Below, piece by piece: positions 1 through 5,176 of a stretch of DNA of 5,176 bases. The stretch's first letter is position 1; every line of letters starts with the position of its first letter. Made by a program: the position numbers and the translations under genes. The DNA is from an uncultured bacterium (GTDB lineage: Bacteria > Cyanobacteriota > Vampirovibrionia > Gastranaerophilales > Gastranaerophilaceae). Location of the stretch: contig CAQTPN010000137.1 of assembly GCA_948888345.1 (NCBI GenBank), forward strand, positions 1 to 5,176. Reading direction: 5' to 3'. The notes beneath the pieces are model-generated. The model worked only from the letters and a program-made list of their open reading frames with translations. It was not told the origin of the DNA and searched no databases.

Positions 1-36
1 TATTTGTATTCAAATAAAATTATTTAAATACAAATA
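1..36. repeat. AT-only inverted repeat upstream of the small HTH-like gene
   Basis: A perfect 10-bp inverted repeat has arms TATTTGTATT (1-10) and AATACAAATA (27-36), separated by 16 bases. A second, tighter pair, TATTTG (1-6) and CAAATA (11-16), shares the left arm. The element CAAATA occurs again at 31-36 and 45-50. The repeat lies about 50 bases before the start of the small plus-strand gene, where an operator for an autoregulated DNA-binding protein could sit. Nearly every base is A or T, so chance symmetry is a serious alternative. The arm may also continue outside the window. Confidence 0.3.
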
Positions 37-85
37 AATATTATCAAATATGGCTAAAAATATCAAACAATTTTAATATTACAGA

Positions 86-295
86 ATGAACAGTAAAAAA
101 TATGTGAAAGCATTTTGCAACTCTGAAGGCATCAAATATGATGATGTTGTTAAAATCTTGTCGGATAAAACCAAGAAAAATTACACTTACCAATCTTTAT
201 ACGGCAAATTAACCAGAAATACTTTTACATACGAAGAAGCCTGCATTTTGGCTGACACTTTAGGCTATGAATTAATTCCGGTTAAAAAGAAATAA
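86..295 (+). CDS. small helix-turn-helix-like protein (putative Cro/CI-type regulator), 69 aa
   Basis: This is a complete 69-codon gene, the only one on the plus strand. The protein is small, basic (it ends VKKK) and soluble, with no membrane segment or signal peptide. Its pattern recalls small Cro/CI-like HTH proteins of low-GC bacteria: an N-terminal helix (about residues 3-14), a 'GIKYDDVVKIL' helix (15-25), a presumed recognition helix around 'YTYQSLYGKL' (33-42), then 'TRNTFTYEEACILADTLGYEL', which resembles the 'KLxRxxFsxxElxxIAdaLG' ending of such proteins. I infer DNA binding from this pattern only. The stretch between the second and third helices (about 26-34) is longer than in a standard HTH. 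The start is fixed by an in-frame stop at 74-76 and no other nearby ATG. The upstream bases (TTACAGA) hold no clear Shine-Dalgarno site, unlike bioB and glgA, so translation may be weak or independent of that signal. It converges on the neighbouring glycosyltransferase with a 6-base gap, so it is not part of that operon. Confidence 0.6.
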   Translation: MNSKKYVKAFCNSEGIKYDDVVKILSDKTKKNYTYQSLYGKLTRNTFTYEEACILADTLGYELIPVKKK

Positions 296-303
296 TCTTT
301 TTT
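284..303. terminator. possible bidirectional terminator between convergent stop codons (weak)
   Basis: AAAAAGA (284-290) and TCTTTTT (296-302) form a perfect 7-bp inverted repeat with a 5-base loop, AATAA. The T-run extends to 303. It covers the TAA stop of the plus-strand gene (293-295) and abuts the TAA stop of the minus-strand glycosyltransferase (302-304). It offers a T-tract when read from either side. The stem has a single G-C pair, so it would be a poor intrinsic terminator by itself. The call rests mainly on its placement. Confidence 0.3.
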
Positions 304-2059
304 ATTCCTTCACAAAAACAAATACCCCTGTATTGTTATCGGAATGCTTTGAATCATTAATTATAAACTTGGTTTTCAATTTTAAATTTTGATTTGAAAT
401 ATCAAGAATATCAAACACAATCCTTGTCATAAGCATATAGTAAAGCGAATTCTTATAATAAAGCCTTTTCTTTTCGCTGTCCGGTTTTGTATAAAGCTCG
501 CTCATAGATTCAACAGTATTCATATTGTTAATCAATACAATAAATTTTGTCCCTGATTTTAATTCTTTAAAATACTTTTTTAAATAATTCTCAAGCTGCG
601 CGCTTTTTGTATTATAAACCGTATAATCATATAAAATTTCACGTGCATTTTTTCTGTTTATTTTATTTATGGTATCTTCATCAAAAACAAGCCCGTAATA
701 TTTTCTCACATCATTTAAAAGCATATCCGTTATTTCAAAATCAAGATAATGAGCCTTCGGGGTATATCTTCTATAAAGTTTTCCCATAACGGGAATTAAA
801 ACATAATCATCCTTTTTTATTATATTTAGCCTGTCAAGGGTTGATTTTAAAGGTGTCCCAAATTCAACATCTTTATCCAGAGGACTCATTTTTGAAAATA
901 AGAAAGCTGATATAGAAATTAAATAGAAAACAAATAAAAGTTTGATAAAACGGGTATTTTTAAAAGAATTCAACCCAAAGGCCACACCTAAAACTATTAC
1001 AGGATAAGAAATTAAGGTGTAGCGGATTGTTAAAGACATCAATCCTAATGATGCCATAATGAATTCAAATCCCAAAAATAAAACTGAGGGCAAAAGAAGG
1101 ATTATCAAAGTTTTATTTTTTTCCGCAAAGGCCTTTATAAACCCTCTTATAAAGCCTGTTACACAAAAAATAACAGGGAATAATATCAAAAATATATTCT
1201 TAATATTAAAAAGATGTTTTAAAATAAAGGCGTTATATTCATAATTATTCTGTGTGCCGTAGAAAAAATTTCCGCTAAAATAACTCTGTAAAAATATGCT
1301 GAAAAATGCAGGCTTAAAAATAAAAATATCCCTGCCAAATGAACATATAGTGTTTCTGTAGCTGAAAATTCCATGCAATGTCATAATAAGGGCAGGTAAA
1401 TATAAAAGCCCTGTTATTAAATAAAGTCTTAAAATCTCTTTTTTATTTTTTGAAAAAATTACAGCTGTTAAAAATTGAAAAAACACATAAACAAAGCTTA
1501 TGTTAAACGTATATAAAAGAAGAAGATTTGAAATAACAAGAGGAATTTTTGCCCCGTCATTTTGTTTTATAAACTTAACAAAATAATAAGAGCTTAACAA
1601 TGTTAAAAAACACGCCATGCCATAAAAGCGCAGTTCCGTTGTATAATAAATTAAAAACGGGCTAAAAGCAAGGATTGATGATGCATAAGCCCCTGTTTTT
1701 TTATTAAAAAATTTTTTGCCCGCAAAATAAGCCAGAGGAACAGTTAAAAAGGATGGAATAAACCCTAAAAGCCGTATCATTGTATCATTTTCACCCGCCC
1801 CGAAAAACGCGCAGAATTTCATCCATAAATGCAGCAGAATAAAATATAGAGGCGTGTGTAAATCTTCCGTATAAAGTCCCTTTATAACTTCAAAAATTGA
1901 ATTTTTGGATGAAAAATAATAGGTATAAATTTCATCTATCCACAAATCACCTGCATTTTTCAGTGAAATTATCCTGAAAAACAACGCAATAACGGATACA
2001 ATAAGGACAAATGCAATTTCTTTCTTGTTATTTTTAATATATTCTGCCGCACCGTTCAT
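302..2059 (-). CDS. multi-pass membrane GT-C glycosyltransferase (PMT_2/ArnT-like), 585 aa
   Basis: This is an integral membrane glycosyltransferase of the GT-C fold, which moves a sugar from a polyprenyl-phosphate donor to an acceptor on the outer face of the cytoplasmic membrane. The N-terminal membrane helix (about residues 13-33) is followed by 'DLWIDEIYTYYF', where Asp42-Glu43 occupies the usual first-loop acidic catalytic position. Then comes 'HTPLYFILLHLW' (68-79), the family's H-x-P-L-Y signature, 'RLLGFIPSFL' (96-105) and 'YYTTELRFYGM' (138-148), matching the family's 'YsqEaRmY' segment. About ten further hydrophobic stretches follow to about residue 388, including 'RYTLISYPVIVLG' (346-358). 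The last 195 or so residues are hydrophilic, probably an extracytoplasmic domain that I do not recognise. Total length is normal for the family. It starts 3 bases after the glgA stop; a weak GGA inside the glgA 3' end may serve, so translation is probably coupled to glgA. Donor and acceptor (lipid A, protein, teichoic or capsular glycan) cannot be told from sequence. Confidence 0.85.
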   Translation of the reverse strand: MNGAAEYIKNNKKEIAFVLIVSVIALFFRIISLKNAGDLWIDEIYTYYFSSKNSIFEVIKGLYTEDLHTPLYFILLHLWMKFCAFFGAGENDTMIRLLGFIPSFLTVPLAYFAGKKFFNKKTGAYASSILAFSPFLIYYTTELRFYGMACFLTLLSSYYFVKFIKQNDGAKIPLVISNLLLLYTFNISFVYVFFQFLTAVIFSKNKKEILRLYLITGLLYLPALIMTLHGIFSYRNTICSFGRDIFIFKPAFFSIFLQSYFSGNFFYGTQNNYEYNAFILKHLFNIKNIFLILFPVIFCVTGFIRGFIKAFAEKNKTLIILLLPSVLFLGFEFIMASLGLMSLTIRYTLISYPVIVLGVAFGLNSFKNTRFIKLLFVFYLISISAFLFSKMSPLDKDVEFGTPLKSTLDRLNIIKKDDYVLIPVMGKLYRRYTPKAHYLDFEITDMLLNDVRKYYGLVFDEDTINKINRKNAREILYDYTVYNTKSAQLENYLKKYFKELKSGTKFIVLINNMNTVESMSELYTKPDSEKKRLYYKNSLYYMLMTRIVFDILDISNQNLKLKTKFIINDSKHSDNNTGVFVFVKE

Positions 2060-2062
2060 TTT

Positions 2063-3493
2063 CTAAATTCCAAGGGCATCTTTATAAAGCGCGACATAGC
2101 ATTTAGCGGAATCATCCCACGTAAAGCGGCATTTAATAGCATTATCAACCATTTTGTTAAATTCATCTCTGCGGTCAATATATGTCCAAACACCTTTTTT
2201 GATTTCATCCACCATACTCCGCGCGTCATAGGTCAAAAATTTAAATCCGTTAGCTCTTTCATTCGGATAAGCTATAACAGTATCATCCAGGCCGCCCACA
2301 GCACGGACTATAGGAAGCGTTCCGTATTTCATTGCAACCATCTGGCTTATACCGCAAGGCTCAAATAATGAAGGCATCAAAAACATGTCGGAACCTTTAT
2401 AAATTTTTTCTGATAATTCAGGCTTAAAGTCAATCCATGAACGCATATTGGATGAATTATTGCTGCTCCAGATAAGCATATTTTGATATCCGCCTTCACC
2501 TGTTCCTAAAAATACAAAATCACAGGGTAAATTCATTAAATCAAACTTTGCAAAATCAATTAAATCAAGCCCCTTTTGATAAGTTAAACGGGATATCATT
2601 GAAATAAGAGGTCTTTCAGGATTAACAGGCAGCCCGAACATTTTTTGAACCTCTTCTTTAAATTTTGGCTTCTCTTTTTTATCAAAATCTTTTTTATCAT
2701 AAGTAGTGCCGTTTAAGATACCGCAAAGCTTATAAGTTTGTCCGCGGAGTGTATAATCCATTCCCTCGCCAAATTCTCCGCCCAAAATTTCTCTTGCATA
2801 TCTTGGAGAAACGGTTGTGATTTTATCAGCGCAATACAGTGCACCTTTAAGCCAGTTTACTCTGCCGTAATGTTCAACGCAATCATCCCTAAACACGTTA
2901 TCCCATCTCATATTTGAAAAATCAATTATAGCTTTATCGCAAGAACCCTGATAAGCAAGATTATGGATAGTAAAGATTGATTTTGTGTTTTTATAAAATT
3001 CATCGTATTTATAATTTGATTTTAAATAAACAGGTATCATTGCCGTATGCCAATCATTAGCGTGGATTATATCTGCTCTAAAATTTAAAAGTTTAGCATA
3101 TTCTAAAACCGCAAGCGAAAAAGAAACGTATCTTTGCATTTCATACATTTCATCACACCACATAGGATATACAACATTAAAACAGGAAAAATATTTTGGA
3201 TTATCCACAAAAAATATGTTTACATTTTTAGATTTCGGGTGTTTGCACATTTTTAATTTAAAAATATGACGGGAATTTCCCATATCAAGTGTAAGTTCAG
3301 AATTTGGAAGCTCCTTTATGCCCCATTTTTCTTCATCAATACACCCGTATAAAGGTGTAAATACACAAACTTCAGTCCCCTGTTTTTCCAAATAAGGAGG
3401 CAATTCACCAACGACATCAGCCAATCCTCCAACCTTTGAAAACGGTGCAACTTCAGCACTTGCAAGCAATACCTTTAATTTTTTCTCAAACAT
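2063..3493 (-). CDS. glgA: glycogen (starch) synthase, ADP-glucose type, GT5
   Basis: Cytosolic enzyme that extends alpha-1,4-glucan chains using ADP-glucose, the elongation step of glycogen synthesis. Numbering from the chosen start gives 476 residues, close to the usual GlgA length. The N-terminal GT5 domain shows the donor-binding 'KVGGLADV' (20-27), 'HANDWHTAMIPVYL' (144-157), 'FTIHNLAYQG' (174-183) and 'TTVSPRYAREI' (226-236). The C-terminal Rossmann domain has 'SRLTYQKGLDLI' (301-312, with Arg302 and Lys307) and 'FEPCGISQ' (377-384, with the catalytic Glu378), then 'KYGTLPIVRAVGGLDDTV' (389-406). The hinge motif, usually NGID(Y)xxWNP, reads NGTTYDKKDFD here. There are 12 cysteines, many for a cytosolic enzyme. 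Start choice: ATG at 3493 has GGAAGGA 6 bases upstream and gives the family-like beginning MFEKKLKVLLASAEVAP. An in-frame ATG at 3508 adds MEGLN and also has an AGGA 6 bases before it, so 3508 remains possible. It lies between ruvA and the glycosyltransferase in one operon. No other glg gene is in the window. Confidence 0.95.
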   Translation of the reverse strand: MFEKKLKVLLASAEVAPFSKVGGLADVVGELPPYLEKQGTEVCVFTPLYGCIDEEKWGIKELPNSELTLDMGNSRHIFKLKMCKHPKSKNVNIFFVDNPKYFSCFNVVYPMWCDEMYEMQRYVSFSLAVLEYAKLLNFRADIIHANDWHTAMIPVYLKSNYKYDEFYKNTKSIFTIHNLAYQGSCDKAIIDFSNMRWDNVFRDDCVEHYGRVNWLKGALYCADKITTVSPRYAREILGGEFGEGMDYTLRGQTYKLCGILNGTTYDKKDFDKKEKPKFKEEVQKMFGLPVNPERPLISMISRLTYQKGLDLIDFAKFDLMNLPCDFVFLGTGEGGYQNMLIWSSNNSSNMRSWIDFKPELSEKIYKGSDMFLMPSLFEPCGISQMVAMKYGTLPIVRAVGGLDDTVIAYPNERANGFKFLTYDARSMVDEIKKGVWTYIDRRDEFNKMVDNAIKCRFTWDDSAKCYVALYKDALGI

Positions 3494-3499
3494 ATTTAA

Positions 3500-3506
3500 T
3501 CCTTCC
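3500..3506 (-). promoter_or_regulatory. ribosome binding site deciding the glgA start
   Basis: On the minus strand GGAAGGA occupies 3506-3500, six bases before the ATG at 3493-3491. It contains AAGGA, a five-base match to the Shine-Dalgarno consensus. It overlaps the first codons of the longer alternative reading that begins at 3508. The competing site for 3508 is AGGA at 3518-3515, a four-base match with the same spacing. Confidence 0.55.
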
Positions 3507-3529
3507 ATCCATCATCCTATTAATTTATT

Positions 3530-4156
3530 TTACCCTGCAGACAGCACTTTCAGTGTTTCTTTTAAAAGTTCTTCGCTGGAATCTTCAGCTATTGTGGCAG
3601 CACAGTGTTCAATTGCCGCCATATATTCATTTTGGGAATATCCTAAAGACTGTAGAATTGCTTGAACTTCTTTAATTGTTTCTTTCGATAATTTGGATTT
3701 TGAATTTGAAATACCGGAAACCCTATCTTCCATAATATTTGACACTATATCATTATTTGTCAGTTTACCCTTTAATTCTAAAATAATTTTTTGCGCCAAT
3801 TTCGGACCGACCCCTTTTGCACGGGAAATCAATTTATAATCCCCTTCCAATACCGCATTTATAAGCTCGGAACCTGAAAATTCATCCAGCAAAACCATTC
3901 CCACTTTTGTACCGATTCCGGAAACAGAGGTTAAAATATCAAAAACGGCCCTGTCCTCTTTCTGCTTAAATCCTGCAAGATACATTATATCTTCTTTATG
4001 GATTAATTTTGAATAAATTTTAACCTCTTCGCCTGCATCCCCTAAAAGTGCACAGGTTCTTGAATTAATTAAAAATTTATATCCTATTCCGTTATTTTCA
4101 ACCACGGCATATTCGGTATTTTTAAATGCCAAAATTCCCTTTATATAATCAAACAT
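3530..4156 (-). CDS. ruvA: Holliday junction branch migration complex subunit RuvA, 208 aa
   Basis: RuvA binds four-way DNA junctions as a tetramer and loads the RuvB helicase for branch migration in recombinational repair. All three domains are visible. The N-terminal OB-fold (about 1-63) begins 'MFDYIKGIL' and includes 'NNGIGYKF' (21-28). The acidic pin that separates strands at the junction centre is kept as Glu55-Asp56 in 'KEDIMYLAGF'. The middle domain carries two helix-hairpin-helix motifs, 'VSGIGTK' (78-84) and 'AKGVGPKLAQKI' (113-124), the latter leading into 'LELKGKL'. After a flexible, Ser/Lys-rich linker (about 133-157), the C-terminal RuvB-binding domain has 'EVQAILQSLGYSQNEYMAAI' (163-182). 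Length is standard. Its ATG overlaps the bioB stop by 8 bases, and the upstream sequence (CGGGAAAAAATTGT) offers no good Shine-Dalgarno site, so translation is probably coupled to bioB. Neither ruvB nor ruvC is in the window. Confidence 0.96.
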   Translation of the reverse strand: MFDYIKGILAFKNTEYAVVENNGIGYKFLINSRTCALLGDAGEEVKIYSKLIHKEDIMYLAGFKQKEDRAVFDILTSVSGIGTKVGMVLLDEFSGSELINAVLEGDYKLISRAKGVGPKLAQKIILELKGKLTNNDIVSNIMEDRVSGISNSKSKLSKETIKEVQAILQSLGYSQNEYMAAIEHCAATIAEDSSEELLKETLKVLSAG

Positions 4157-5075
4157 ACAATTTTTTCCCGAGTTTTTTTAATGTTTCAATATCATCCTTT
4201 GGCTCAATCCCTATTGTTGTAAGATAATTACCGATTAATATACCGTTAACTGCACAATCCAAAGCTATTTCCATGTTTTCTTTGCTTAATCGAAGCTTTC
4301 TGCCTCCGGCAAAACGTACAACAGAATCGGGGTTTGCAATTTTTATAATCGCCAAAGTCCTTAAAATACCTTCTTCATCTATTTTATCCTGATAACTTTC
4401 AAAAGGTGTGCCTTTTATAGGTGTCAAAAAATTAACAGGGATTGAATCAGGTTGAATTTCAGCAAGATTTAAGGCCATTTCAACCCTCTGTTCAACACTT
4501 TCGCCCATTCCTATAATAACGCCTGAACATATTTCAATACCGGCATTTTTTATATGATTAATTGTATTAATTCTGTCTTGGAATGTGTGTGTTGTTGTAA
4601 TATTAGGATGATAGCTTCTTGATGTATTTATATTATGATGATACCTTACAAGTCCTGCCTCTTTGAATTGCCGAGCTTTTTCTTCATCCAGAAGCCCTAA
4701 AGAAGCACAAGATTTTAATCCTAATTTATTAATTTCTCTTATCATCTCGCACATAACAGGCATATCAGCCCTGGCCGGGCCTCTTCCCGATGTTACAATC
4801 GCAAACCTTGTTGCACCGTTTTCTTTAGCCTCATTTGCCGTCTTTATCACATCATCAATTTTAACAAGAGGATGAGTGAAAATATTTGTCATATAATAAG
4901 AACTCTGCGCGCAGTATTTGCAGCTTTCAGAGCATTTTCCCGTCCTTGCGCTAATTAAAGAACAAAATTCCACAGTATCCGAATTATATTTTTTAGCCTC
5001 TTTTAATAAATCTTCAAGCGGCATTTTGTATAATCCTAATAGTTCTTTTTCATCAATAACAGTACCGGAAGCCAT
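4149..5075 (-). CDS. bioB: biotin synthase BioB (radical SAM), 308 aa, anaerobe-type cluster ligands
   Basis: Radical SAM enzyme that inserts sulfur into dethiobiotin, the last step of biotin synthesis. The radical-SAM [4Fe-4S] motif is C48-x3-C52-x-x-C55 ('GKCSESCKYCAQSS'). Other family segments are 'YHHNINTSRSYHPNITTTHT' (145-164), 'ICSGVIIGMGES' (182-193), 'SIPVNFLTPIKGTPF' (211-225) and 'VRFAGGRKL' (253-261). Of the four ligands of the sulfur-donating [2Fe-2S] cluster in E. coli BioB (Cys97, Cys128, Cys188, Arg260), three have equivalents here: Cys123, Cys183 and Arg254. The Cys97 position is Ala92 ('RFAIVTSGRGP'; codon GCG at 4802-4800). An extra Cys38 ('EFCSLISARTGKC') lies ten residues before the radical-SAM motif. 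This resembles clostridial BioBs, so the auxiliary cluster probably differs from the classical one. The start has AGGA (5088-5085) nine bases upstream, and the N-terminus 'LLGLYKMPLEDLL' aligns with E. coli 'VTELFEKPLLDLL'. It overlaps ruvA by 8 bases. No other bio gene is visible. Confidence 0.95.
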   Translation of the reverse strand: MASGTVIDEKELLGLYKMPLEDLLKEAKKYNSDTVEFCSLISARTGKCSESCKYCAQSSYYMTNIFTHPLVKIDDVIKTANEAKENGATRFAIVTSGRGPARADMPVMCEMIREINKLGLKSCASLGLLDEEKARQFKEAGLVRYHHNINTSRSYHPNITTTHTFQDRINTINHIKNAGIEICSGVIIGMGESVEQRVEMALNLAEIQPDSIPVNFLTPIKGTPFESYQDKIDEEGILRTLAIIKIANPDSVVRFAGGRKLRLSKENMEIALDCAVNGILIGNYLTTIGIEPKDDIETLKKLGKKLYV

Positions 5076-5084
5076 GTTTAATAA

Positions 5085-5088
5085 TCCT
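5085..5088 (-). promoter_or_regulatory. ribosome binding site of bioB
   Basis: AGGA on the minus strand lies nine bases before the bioB ATG (5075-5073). No other start codon with a better site is seen in frame nearby, which supports the ATG at 5075. Confidence 0.5.
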
Positions 5089-5106
5089 ATAAATATATTT
5101 AGAATT

Positions 5107-5112
5107 ATTATA
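5107..5112 (-). promoter_or_regulatory. candidate -10 box of the bioB-ruvA-glgA-glycosyltransferase operon
   Basis: A perfect TATAAT reads on the minus strand from 5112 to 5107, about 31 bases before the bioB ATG, which would give a leader of roughly 25 bases. No convincing -35 box lies 16-18 bases upstream; the region there is T-rich (ATTCTT). No BirA-like operator (TTGTAAACC and its inverted copy) is present. In sequence this AT-rich a chance TATAAT is common, so the call rests on its position in the intergenic gap. Confidence 0.35.
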
Positions 5113-5138
5113 TTGCAAAAACTTTTAAAAAGAATAAA

Positions 5139-5176
5139 TTATTCTGCTTTTTTATAAATTTCAAAAAGTTTTTTAG
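5139..5176 (-). CDS. probable C-terminal end of an upstream gene (partial)
   Basis: Entering from the right edge, one minus-strand frame reads KKLFEIYKKAE and then a TAA stop at 5141-5139. The mix of charged and hydrophobic residues looks like an ordinary protein C-terminus. A competing frame reads 22 codons, mostly hydrophobic, to a TAA nearer bioB and looks less protein-like. With only 11 codons the identity is unknown. If real, this gene would end 63 bases before bioB on the same strand. Confidence 0.35.
   Translation of the reverse strand, partial: KKLFEIYKKAE

Noticed and set aside
41..50. TTATCAAATA as a possible DnaA box near an origin
   Set aside because: It is a poor match to TTATCCACA, there is no cluster of such boxes, and no dnaA, dnaN or similar gene is nearby.
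607..789. Plus-strand open frame of 60 codons
   Set aside because: It lies wholly inside the well-supported minus-strand glycosyltransferase gene, has no ribosome binding site, and resembles no protein family.
1059..1244. Plus-strand open frame of 61 codons
   Set aside because: It is antisense to membrane-helix codons of the glycosyltransferase, and its composition follows from the opposite strand.
3436..3675. Plus-strand open frame of 79 codons spanning the ruvA/glgA junction
   Set aside because: It is antisense to the conserved ends of two real genes, with no family-like motifs and no good start signal.
4663..4875. Plus-strand open frame of 70 codons
   Set aside because: It is a shadow of the conserved middle of bioB.
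5076..5138. Riboswitch or BirA operator upstream of bioB
   Set aside because: The 63-base gap is too short and AT-rich for a structured riboswitch, and no BirA-type palindrome is present.
4918..5157. Plus-strand open frame of 79 codons reaching past the bioB start
   Set aside because: About two thirds of it is antisense to the bioB radical-SAM region, and the remainder is AT-rich intergenic sequence.
1..5176. CRISPR array, transposon, toxin-antitoxin or defence island
   Set aside because: There are no direct-repeat series, transposase motifs or terminal repeats. The small HTH-like gene has no partner toxin beside it within the window; what lies to its left is not visible.

Overview
This is an AT-rich bacterial segment, densely packed with genes. 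Every gene except one small one at the left edge lies on the minus strand. Read in the direction of transcription (right to left), the minus strand carries the probable last codons of an upstream gene, then bioB (biotin synthase), ruvA (Holliday-junction branch-migration subunit), glgA (glycogen synthase) and a membrane GT-C glycosyltransferase. Between bioB and the glycosyltransferase the junctions are an 8-base overlap (bioB/ruvA), about 21-36 bases (ruvA/glgA, depending on the glgA start) and 3 bases (glgA/glycosyltransferase). The four genes therefore look like a single transcription unit, with a candidate promoter in the 63-base gap before bioB.

At the left end a 69-codon plus-strand gene encodes a putative small helix-turn-helix-like protein. 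Its stop codon faces the glycosyltransferase stop codon only 6 bases away. An AT-only 10-bp inverted repeat lies upstream of it. A short A-tract/T-tract inverted repeat spans the convergent stop codons.

Organism: the low G+C content, tight operon packing and Shine-Dalgarno sites of the AGGA type are bacterial. The BioB sequence is of the type I associate with obligate anaerobes: the Cys corresponding to E. coli Cys97 is Ala, and there is an extra Cys ten residues before the radical-SAM motif. GlgA is also rich in cysteine. A gut-type, low-GC anaerobe fits. My best guess is a Gastranaerophilales/Melainabacteria-like lineage, with Clostridia or other low-GC anaerobes as alternatives. I hold this loosely because there is no marker in the window that settles it.

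The genes do not form one pathway. They cover a cofactor (biotin), DNA repair, storage polysaccharide and a surface or lipid-linked glycan transferase. This looks like a mixed housekeeping operon rather than an accessory island. I found no mobile element, CRISPR array, RNA gene or defence system. The observation most worth following up is the iron-sulfur ligand set of BioB.
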